This document shows, one piece after another, positions 41,729 through 47,697 of a stretch of 47,697 bases of DNA. Source of the stretch: Actinomycetes bacterium (GTDB taxonomy: Bacteria; Actinomycetota; Acidimicrobiia; Acidimicrobiales; SZUA-35); contig JAJRQY010000041.1 in assembly GCA_024280015.1 (NCBI GenBank), positions 1-47,697 of the forward strand. The letters are read 5' to 3'. The translations under genes were made by a program, and so were the position numbers. A model generated the notes under the pieces. That model had not been told where the DNA came from. It was given only the letters and a program-made list of their open reading frames with translations, and did not search any database. Within the stretch, counting starts at the first letter, position 1. Every line of letters begins with the position of its first letter.

Positions 41729-42547
41729 ATGGGTCATCGAGAAGGCACAAGATACGTCGTCACAAATGAGGAGCAAGAAGCATTCGGACAGGTGGGGTAT
41801 GTCCATCTGCCCGGAGTACTGAACGAGGATGAACTTGCCGCTATTGATGTGGTGTATGACACCTTCATGCGCGGCGAGATCCCAGTCCCGGGCAAAGATC
41901 TCTATGACATGGTGTCCGGTGAGTACGGAACTGACCCACCTCACTACGCCATCTTCAATGTGATGCTGCCCCGCCGCTATTACCCTGGCTGGCAGAGCAA
42001 TATCTTTGAACAGGTCGGCCACACTATTGCCGAGCAGCTTTGCGGAGAAGGCATGGTGCTTGACTTTGATCAACTGCTGGCCAAGCAGCCAGGTCGCGAA
42101 GATGCAGTTTTTGCATGGCATCAAGATCAGGCCTATTGGATCAATACCGATGACCGACGGACGGCAACCTGCTGGCTAGCGGTTGATGACTCAACCCTAG
42201 AAAGCGGTTGTATGCAGTTCCTCCCCGGCAGCCACCTAACTCCGGTGCGTCCTCACCGTCCGATCACCGGAAACCGACAAGACCAACACACCCTGATCAC
42301 TGACCTAAGACCAGAAGACGTGTTGGTGCCCGTTGAGATCAAGCGGGGGGACGTCACAGTGCACAATGAGGGAGTTCTCCATGGTTCCGGTGGGAACACG
42401 TCGAGAAACAATCGGCGTCGGGCGTACATCAATGCCTACCGGTCGGTTGAAACAGTCCGGCAGGAGCGTTCACTGGGCTTCACCCATTCGCACAATGATG
42501 ACCCAACGCTGCTTGCCGCGGTTGATGGCCTACAGACGAGCTGCTAG
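41729..42547 (+). CDS. Phytanoyl-CoA dioxygenase (PhyH)-family Fe(II)/2-oxoglutarate oxygenase
   Basis: This 272-residue enzyme carries the facial triad: H131-x-D133 (FAWHQDQAYW) and distal H218 (VLHGSGGNTS), with R229/R230 a few residues later as a likely 2-oxoglutarate anchor. The flanking text (CWLAVDDSTLESGCMQFLPG) is typical of PhyH-like hydroxylases acting on small molecules. It probably hydroxylates an aliphatic or amino-acid-derived compound using O2 and 2-oxoglutarate; the substrate is unknown. It starts at ATG 41729 without a clear ribosome site. Confidence 0.92.
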   Translation: MGHREGTRYVVTNEEQEAFGQVGYVHLPGVLNEDELAAIDVVYDTFMRGEIPVPGKDLYDMVSGEYGTDPPHYAIFNVMLPRRYYPGWQSNIFEQVGHTIAEQLCGEGMVLDFDQLLAKQPGREDAVFAWHQDQAYWINTDDRRTATCWLAVDDSTLESGCMQFLPGSHLTPVRPHRPITGNRQDQHTLITDLRPEDVLVPVEIKRGDVTVHNEGVLHGSGGNTSRNNRRRAYINAYRSVETVRQERSLGFTHSHNDDPTLLAAVDGLQTSC

Positions 42548-42568
42548 GAGCAGGTCGGCCTGGGCCGC

Positions 42569-43816
42569 TTATGGCTGAAATTCAAGCGTGAATAGACCAG
42601 CCTCGTTGGTATTGGAGTCGCTTCGGAAGAACTTTGCCAGGTCTTGTGATTGGTCTGAGTCGCCGGGCCGTTCGAAGTAGAGGCGGAACTGTATTGAGGC
42701 CTGCTGGTTGTTCATTGCCTCTACGGTCGAGCCGGTCACATCGCAGCTAATGGTGTGCTCGGAGGGACGAAGGCATTCCGTTGTGACCCCGACGGCATCA
42801 AGGTCAAAGAGGTGGGGTCCAAAGGTCTCATAGCGAACTGGCTCGATGAGAAGTGGCCCCAGGTCTTCAAACGGCGTTCCGTCGACCTGGAGGGCCTCGG
42901 AGGTCAGGAAGACTTGGCTTGGTTCCAGGAGGTCTGAAGATAGATCGAACGTGAGAAACACCTGAACCCCATCACCGTCGGGGAACCCCGGATTCAGATT
43001 GTCGCCAACAAAGAGGCCAATACCGCTGCCAGCGAATCCCCGCGGAGTGTGCCCCTCCATGGAACCGCCCTGATTGTGAACTTGAACCACTCCTGAGGTG
43101 GGTTCTTCTACTGAAGACTCCGTTGTTGACCTGCCACCAAGGGACAAGGCGGCGGACCTGGCAGTTTCGATCTCTTGGGTAGTCAGGTCCATTCCGTTGG
43201 TTCCGGAAAACATGAGTCGGTTCTGATCTTGGCTAGCGTGGTCGAGTCCGAGGATATGCCCAATCTCGTGACTGGATACTCGTTCGTCATGGACACTGGG
43301 CTCGTCAGTGACAAAGAAAACATTGGTAGAACGCGGAGTAAATCCGTTCACTGGTCCAAGATCGGCCAGGTAGAAGCCGTTGATCTGCGCTGTGTCAGGA
43401 ATGTCGAACTCTTGGCCGGCCAGCTGGAGAAATGGTTGGCAGTCCAGTTCTCTGAGGGAGACAACAACGTCGGATGGGACCTCGATGGTCCGCACGGTGA
43501 CTGGCTCAAAGACAATTCCAGCATTCTTCCAAATCTCTTGGATGCTTTGCGCCAAGAGAGTCAGCTCATCCTCTGTACGAATCGAGGAGAACCTTTCTTG
43601 CGGAGGAGATCCGGTTCCGCCGGCTTGGGGTTGTTGATGGACCACATAGAGAGACAGGGACAGCTCGATGGCGTTGACACTTGACGGTTCACCAACCGGA
43701 GCTGCGGAGGCTTCCGGCCGGGTGGTGGGTCCCGAAGATGGGGTCGCGCCTTGCCTGGAGCCATAAATAGCAAGAACCAGGGCAACAATGACAATTGGCA
43801 ACAGACTCCAGCGCAT
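42569..43816 (-). CDS. Membrane-anchored matrixin-like metalloprotease
   Basis: The 415-residue protein starts with a signal anchor (about 4-18) and a Pro/Ser-rich linker. A metzincin catalytic domain follows with the zinc motif H183, E184, H187, H193 (SSHEIGHILGLDHAS) and a Met-turn at about 201 (RLMFSG), as in matrixin/archaemetzincin-like proteases. The C-terminal 180 residues form an unrecognised beta-rich domain after DEPTSGV-like linker text. It is likely active outside the cell membrane. No propeptide cysteine switch is evident, though C126 lies upstream of the zinc site. It is convergent with the PhyH gene and divergent from the M20 gene. Confidence 0.88.
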   Translation of the reverse strand: MRWSLLPIVIVALVLAIYGSRQGATPSSGPTTRPEASAAPVGEPSSVNAIELSLSLYVVHQQPQAGGTGSPPQERFSSIRTEDELTLLAQSIQEIWKNAGIVFEPVTVRTIEVPSDVVVSLRELDCQPFLQLAGQEFDIPDTAQINGFYLADLGPVNGFTPRSTNVFFVTDEPSVHDERVSSHEIGHILGLDHASQDQNRLMFSGTNGMDLTTQEIETARSAALSLGGRSTTESSVEEPTSGVVQVHNQGGSMEGHTPRGFAGSGIGLFVGDNLNPGFPDGDGVQVFLTFDLSSDLLEPSQVFLTSEALQVDGTPFEDLGPLLIEPVRYETFGPHLFDLDAVGVTTECLRPSEHTISCDVTGSTVEAMNNQQASIQFRLYFERPGDSDQSQDLAKFFRSDSNTNEAGLFTLEFQP

Positions 43817-43983
43817 CCGTAGCTAACCGTTGGAGAAGTCAGGAACTTCCCGGTCAACGATGCCGAATCAGTGGAGTGACACGGTAGGGGGATTCGCGGC
43901 TGGGCCAAGAACTCGCCTTCTCAACCGAGTAAGTCCTTTGTTAGGGTCTGGCTACACCGTCCGTCTAGTCGAATCGAGCCGAA

Positions 43984-45129
43984 ATGAAGGATCTCAAAGA
44001 CCGAGCCGAAGCCAAGCTGGCACAGGTTGAGCCACAGTTGTTTGAGTTATCTCAGTGGATGTATGACAATCCAGAGCTGGGTTTGAAGGAGTTTCAAGCA
44101 TCGGAGCGGATCTCGTCGCTGCTGGCTGACAACGGGTTCAAAGTTGAGTACCCGGCATACGGAATGGAGACATCGTTTGTCGCTCGGGCCGGGTCCTCGG
44201 GCCCGGAGCTGATTGTTTGCGCCGAGTATGACGCCCTGCCCGCCATTGGTCATGCTTGTGGCCATAACATCATCGCCGCATCGGCGGTGGGAGCAGGCAT
44301 TGCTCTGGCCAACATGGCCGATGAACTTGGTTGTCGGATTACCGTTCTCGGCACGCCAGCCGAAGAGGGGTATGGCGGCAAGGTTGATCTGATCGAGGCC
44401 GGCGCATTCGATGGGGCGTCAGCTGCAATGATGATCCATCCGACCCCTCATGACGAGTTGGTCCCCAATATCTTGGCTGTCCAACACTTCGATATCGAGT
44501 TCAACGGCAAGGATTCCCATGCTGCCTTCGCTCCCCATCTTGGCCGCAACGCGCTGGACGCCTTTGTTCAGGCCTATGTGAGTATTTCGACCCTTCGCCA
44601 ACACATTCTTCCCACGGAACGCATCCACGGCATCATCACTCACGGCGGCGATGCCGCCAACATCGTGCCCCACCACACCCGATCAACCTGGTACGTTCGG
44701 TCTCAGACCCAGGAAGGTCTGGATGCACTTTCTGAGCGGGTCATGAAGTGTTTTGAGGCCGCAGCATTGTCGACAGGTTGCACCTGGGAGCACATCGTTA
44801 CCGGTAACGCCTATTCCGATATGCAAACCAGTGGAATGATGGCCGAGCTCTATGCCGCCAACTCGGCCGCCCTGGGGCGACCGATGCCGGCCGGTGATGC
44901 CAGCGCTCCAAGCGGAAGCACCGATATGGGCAATGTCAGTCACCTGGTGCCGACGATTCATCCCATGCTCGGAATCGACTGTGGCGAGGCCGTCAATCAT
45001 CAGCCAGAGTTCGCCGCAGCAACGGTGACTCCCTCGGGCCAAAAGGCCATTCATGACGGTGCTCTCAGCATGGCTTGGACAATGATCGATCTGGCAAGCA
45101 GCGGTCAGCTTGGGGCAAAGGACCAATGA
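43984..45129 (+). CDS. M20-family amidohydrolase (AbgB/IAA-amidohydrolase-like)
   Basis: This 381-residue metal enzyme is of the M20D branch, which hydrolyses N-acyl amino acids or aminobenzoyl-glutamate-type amides. Key features are LSQWMYDNPELGLKEFQAS near the start, AEYDALPAIGHACGHN with the metal Cys/His pattern, GTPAEEGYGGK with the catalytic Glu, and the ending SGSTDMGNVSHLVP. This ending is shared by amidohydrolases rather than by the ArgE type. It is the second M20 enzyme of the window and distinct from the first. The ribosome site is weak. Confidence 0.93.
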   Translation: MKDLKDRAEAKLAQVEPQLFELSQWMYDNPELGLKEFQASERISSLLADNGFKVEYPAYGMETSFVARAGSSGPELIVCAEYDALPAIGHACGHNIIAASAVGAGIALANMADELGCRITVLGTPAEEGYGGKVDLIEAGAFDGASAAMMIHPTPHDELVPNILAVQHFDIEFNGKDSHAAFAPHLGRNALDAFVQAYVSISTLRQHILPTERIHGIITHGGDAANIVPHHTRSTWYVRSQTQEGLDALSERVMKCFEAAALSTGCTWEHIVTGNAYSDMQTSGMMAELYAANSAALGRPMPAGDASAPSGSTDMGNVSHLVPTIHPMLGIDCGEAVNHQPEFAAATVTPSGQKAIHDGALSMAWTMIDLASSGQLGAKDQ

Positions 45130-45147
45130 CGCCACACCGGGTGACCA

Positions 45148-45567
45148 ATGACTCTTGAGGGATCGGGGCAAGCCCTGTCTACTGGAATCATGTTGGAGAA
45201 TGCGGTAGTCCAGTCAACAGTCCAGAGCCTGATGTCGCCAGATCTGATTGCGCTCCAGCCATCCGATCGCGTTCGTCGGTCGAGGGACCTCATTTTGAGC
45301 ATCGGCATTCATGCCTTACCAGTCATGGACGGGAACTCTGTCGTCGGAATCGTGACCAGTTCTGACCTCGTTGACAACTGGCCAGAGGATGAACTGGTCG
45401 AGACGATCATGACGAAGTCGCCCGTCTCTGTCGATGCTGCAGCCAGTCTGCAGGAGGCGGCTGAGGCGATGGTGGATGGAAGAATGCACCACCTTCTTGT
45501 CGAGTCAGATGGGGAAACCGTCGGAATCCTGAGCAGCCTCGATCTACTCCGGGCACTTTTTACCTAG
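45148..45567 (+). CDS. Two-CBS-domain protein
   Basis: The 139-residue protein consists almost entirely of a CBS pair: VQSLMSPDLIALQPSDRV with LPVMDGNSVVGIVTSSDL, then IMTKSPVSVDAAASLQEA with HLLVESDGETVGILSSLDLL. CBS pairs bind adenine nucleotides and sense energy state. It has no attached enzyme domain, so it probably modulates a partner. ATG 45148 starts 18 bases past the M20 gene; a second ATG at 45190 would still precede the first CBS motif. Confidence 0.92.
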   Translation: MTLEGSGQALSTGIMLENAVVQSTVQSLMSPDLIALQPSDRVRRSRDLILSIGIHALPVMDGNSVVGIVTSSDLVDNWPEDELVETIMTKSPVSVDAAASLQEAAEAMVDGRMHHLLVESDGETVGILSSLDLLRALFT

Positions 45568-45657
45568 ACCGGGAGGTGAGCGTGATGTTCGGTAAGGAAT
45601 GGTCAGGCGTCGCGGGTCACATGCCCGTCCTCAAGCTCGCAAGCTAGGCTGAGGAGC

Positions 45658-46254
45658 ATGACTGAAGAGGCCGAAGCTGGAGCTGGACTAGGGGAGATCG
45701 CTGCGGAGAAGACCGTGCCCCGTACCCTGGTTGGCATCTCTTTTGAGGACACATTCAGGGCCCGAGAGTTCTTGACCGCGGCATCTCGTTTGGAGTCGAA
45801 GAAGCTCCTTGTCCTGGAGGATGCTGTCCTGATCATCAAGGACAAGGCCGGGAAAACGACCGTCACCGAAACCAAGGACCTTCAGCCAGGACAGAGTGCG
45901 CTTTCTGGGGCGATGTGGGCTGGTCTGTTTGGCCTCATGCTCGGAGGACCGGTCGGATGGGTGGCAGGTATGGCCGCTGGTGCCGGCGCCGGAGCGGTGG
46001 CCGCGAAAGTCATCGACATCGGAATCTCCGACGATTGGGTCGCTTGGTTCCGAGGTGCGGTAGCTCCTGGTTCGGCAACAGTCGCTCTCCTGGTGAGCGA
46101 GATTCAGGGAGACGCACTTCTGACCGAAGCGAAACGCTTCACTGGGTCTCATCTTGTCTACGCAAACCTGGATGATCAGATGATTGAACGACTCACCGAT
46201 GCTCTTGGGGACTCAACTGGCCCCGACCTGAGACAAGACCCGGCCGATAGTTAG
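45658..46254 (+). CDS. DUF1269-family membrane-associated protein
   Basis: The 198-residue protein has the DUF1269 layout: a soluble N-terminal part (VGISFEDTFRAREFLTAASR, VLEDAVLIIKDKAGK) and a Gly/Ala-rich hydrophobic hairpin (about 82-120: GLFGLMLGGPVGWVAGMAAG). A C-terminal half follows with GISDDWVAWFRGAVAPGSAT and LLVSEIQGDALLTE. The family is found in stress-linked operons, but the role is unknown. A two-domain universal stress protein is the convergent neighbour, which fits a stress context. Confidence 0.88.
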   Translation: MTEEAEAGAGLGEIAAEKTVPRTLVGISFEDTFRAREFLTAASRLESKKLLVLEDAVLIIKDKAGKTTVTETKDLQPGQSALSGAMWAGLFGLMLGGPVGWVAGMAAGAGAGAVAAKVIDIGISDDWVAWFRGAVAPGSATVALLVSEIQGDALLTEAKRFTGSHLVYANLDDQMIERLTDALGDSTGPDLRQDPADS

Positions 46255-46307
46255 TAGACCACAGGCTGACTCAGGGACGGACGCTGGGAGCTGTCCAGCC
46301 GCGAGCT

Positions 46308-47168
46308 CTAGTGGATTGGCAGGTGTGGCGGCCGGAGGGCGAGTACGGGAACTGGAGAACTCCGCAGCACTTCGGCCATGACGCTGCCAGTGGTGACCCG
46401 TGCTAAGCCGGTGACTCCGTGAGTCGCCATGGCAATGAGGCTGATCCGTCCGTCGTCGGGTTCGCCGATTGCGGCCGTTGGACCTTGGACGTATTGGACG
46501 ATGGACTGTGCCGGGTGGCTGCCATGCAGGGCATCGAAGTTGACATTTCGGTCAAGGTCCCGTACCATATTGTCGGCCAGGCTGCGGACGTAAGACGTTT
46601 CGTACAGATCACTATTGCTTGACTCTGCGACCCGGGTCGAGGCGGGATCCAGAACTGTTACCACTGTGGCTGGACTGTGATTGACGATGGCCCAAGCGGT
46701 AGCGACAGGAATGATGGTCTCGGAGTGATCGCTTCCATCGACCGCGATGACAATGGGTCCCTCGGATCGAAACCGATCAGCCTCGCACTCCGGCCCAACA
46801 AGGAGAACAGGACTGGTGGTCTTTCGTAGGATCTCGTTGGCGACACTACCGGCAAGTAGCGCGGATCGACCGCGACCATGGGTTGACATGCAAAGCAAGG
46901 TTCCTGGCTTGGCGTAGAGCTGTTCGAGCAGCTCTTCGGGAATGTCTTTTCCCGGGACCTCGACGGTGACGTCGATGTCTATATCCTCAGCCTCCAAGCG
47001 CTCAACGGCCAAGACGACATCATGGTTGAGTTGAGAAAGATCGGCCAGGTTGGCGTAGGAAACCACACGAAGCTGAGAGCCCAGATGGCGACAAAGTGGT
47101 ACGGCAATTTGGAGGGCGCGTTCGGCTAGCGCCGATCCGTCAAGTGGTACGAGAATGTCTCCAAACAT
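46308..47168 (-). CDS. Universal stress protein with two USP domains
   Basis: ATG 47168 follows GGAAGGAGAATC, a near-perfect ribosome site, giving 286 residues. Domain 1 (about 1-140) has ILVPLDGSALAERAL and the nucleotide loop STHGRGRSALLAGSVA. Domain 2 (about 148-286) has IVIAVDGSDHSETIIP and MATHGVTGLARVTTGSV. Both keep the G-x2-G-x9-G-S/T ATP-binding pattern, so nucleotide binding by both is likely. Tandem USPs are common in actinobacteria during dormancy or oxygen limitation. Confidence 0.94.
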   Translation of the reverse strand: MFGDILVPLDGSALAERALQIAVPLCRHLGSQLRVVSYANLADLSQLNHDVVLAVERLEAEDIDIDVTVEVPGKDIPEELLEQLYAKPGTLLCMSTHGRGRSALLAGSVANEILRKTTSPVLLVGPECEADRFRSEGPIVIAVDGSDHSETIIPVATAWAIVNHSPATVVTVLDPASTRVAESSNSDLYETSYVRSLADNMVRDLDRNVNFDALHGSHPAQSIVQYVQGPTAAIGEPDDGRISLIAMATHGVTGLARVTTGSVMAEVLRSSPVPVLALRPPHLPIH

Positions 47169-47279
47169 GATTCTCCTTCCAGCCCGACCGACCTGGCCGA
47201 GCCCGAGTCGTATCCTGAGTTTGCACCCACGTGCGACTGGAGACAAGGGCCCGAAGTCATGCCTTTCTAGCAACGACGG

Positions 47280-47697
47280 CTATGGCTGGGTTTGGATTGT
47301 GATTGGGGTTGATTCGGGTGAGAGGGTGCCGTCGGCGAAGATTGCTTGCACGGTGTAGGTGTAGGTGGTGCCGGGTGTGAGGTTGCGGTCGGTGTGCCAG
47401 GTGTTGTTGCTGGTTCCGACGTTTGTTCCGTCGCGGTTGATTTGGTAGGTGGTTGCTCCGTCGAGGCGTTGCCAGTTGAGGACGATGCGTTCTCGGGTTT
47501 GGGTGGTTGTGCGTAGCCCGGTCGGTCCGATGGCGGGGTTGCCGACGGTGGTTGTGGCGATTGGGGTTGATTCGGGTGAGAGGGTGCCGTCGGCGAAGAT
47601 TGCTTGCACGGTGTAGGTGTAGGTGGTGCCGGGTGTGAGGTTGCGGTCGGTGTGCCAGGTGTTGTTGCTGGTTCCGACGTTTGTTCCGTCGCGGTTG
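47280..47697 (-). CDS. C-terminal part of an FN3-repeat protein (5' truncated)
   Basis: On the minus strand the frame is open from the window end to TAG 47280-47282. It encodes fibronectin type III-like units with IVLNWQRLDGATTYQINRDG, TDRNLTPGTTYTYTVQAIFA and DGTLSPESTP. One full repeat is 86 residues (258 bp), and the next copy begins before the window ends. The last residues (ITIQTQP) look like a protein terminus with no sorting motif or anchor. It is likely a large secreted or surface protein; the rest lies outside. Confidence 0.85.
   Translation of the reverse strand, partial: NRDGTNVGTSNNTWHTDRNLTPGTTYTYTVQAIFADGTLSPESTPIATTTVGNPAIGPTGLRTTTQTRERIVLNWQRLDGATTYQINRDGTNVGTSNNTWHTDRNLTPGTTYTYTVQAIFADGTLSPESTPITIQTQP
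47301..47697. repeat. 258-bp tandem FN3 DNA repeat, 139 bp identical
   Basis: By eye, bases 47301-47439 and 47559-47697 are identical over 139 bases, the second copy running into the window end. The period is 258 bp, one FN3 domain. Identity of this degree implies recent duplication or gene conversion, and may be why the sequence stops here. Confidence 0.9.

Noticed and set aside
1-47697. tRNA, rRNA, integrase, transposase or phage genes
   Set aside because: Looked for cloverleaf-like or conserved RNA stretches and recombinase motifs by eye on both strands and saw none; small structured RNAs could still be missed without a covariance search.

Overview
The window looks like chromosomal DNA of a free-living, aerobic, high-to-moderate GC actinobacterium, probably near the Acidimicrobiia (inference). 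The reasons are a DUF2510 membrane protein, a DUF4214 secreted protein, many lipoproteins with acidic Ser/Thr-rich stretches, frequent GTG starts and 4-base start/stop overlaps, and a MacAB-like exporter whose adaptor carries a peptidoglycan-binding domain. No rRNA, tRNA, CRISPR array, transposase or prophage was seen. Both window ends cut through genes.

Layout. 1-2.8 kb: the tail of a kinase-like gene, a secreted beta-rich/FN3-like protein interrupted by one in-frame TAG, and a GNAT acetyltransferase. 2.9-4.3 kb: a RelA/SpoT-domain protein with an unusual LOTUS-like C-terminal half. 4.66-8.7 kb: a tight cytochrome c oxidase operon (ctaC-ctaD-small subunit IV-ctaE) of the A2 type, followed by a Met/Asp-rich cupredoxin lipoprotein and a perfect 15-bp hairpin. 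8.9-10.4 kb: a DUF4214 protein and a small basic protein. 10.5-13.7 kb: a double-CDGSH/glutamate-synthase fusion divergent from a split BFD ferredoxin/FAD oxidoreductase unit, with an inverted repeat between them. 13.7-15.5 kb: a Tat-exported DyP peroxidase translationally coupled to a MarR regulator, with a palindrome upstream.

15.6-21.9 kb (minus strand): a five-gene unit of two paralogous 382-residue lipoproteins, a HlyD-like adaptor, an ABC ATPase and an FtsX/MacB permease. 22.0-23.6 kb: two overlapping SDR genes. 23.6-24.3 kb: a Phd/VapC toxin-antitoxin pair with a near-leaderless promoter. 24.3-28.2 kb: an acyl-CoA ligase and a large sulfatase. 28.2-31.3 kb: an M20 peptidase coupled to a MalY-type aminotransferase with a hexapeptide-repeat tail, and a divergent AhpD-like protein. 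31.4-34.0 kb: a polysaccharide-deacetylase-like lipoprotein and a DUF2510 protein.

34.0-40.2 kb: a complete Opp/Dpp peptide importer in the order ATPase-ATPase-binding protein-permease-permease. A palindromic core (CGGTTsCGACCG, s = G or C) lies before both the first ATPase gene and the binding-protein gene, and a hairpin sits between the binding protein and the permeases. 40.2-47.7 kb: an aldehyde dehydrogenase, a PhyH-type dioxygenase, a matrixin-like protease, a second M20 amidohydrolase, CBS and DUF1269 proteins, a two-domain universal stress protein, and the end of a protein built from nearly identical 86-residue FN3 repeats. The importer, the two M20 enzymes and the aminotransferase suggest peptide or acyl-amino-acid scavenging (inference). 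The most distinctive elements are the RelA/SpoT-LOTUS protein, the twin-lipoprotein exporter locus, the cupredoxin of the oxidase operon and the Fe-S/flavin redox island.
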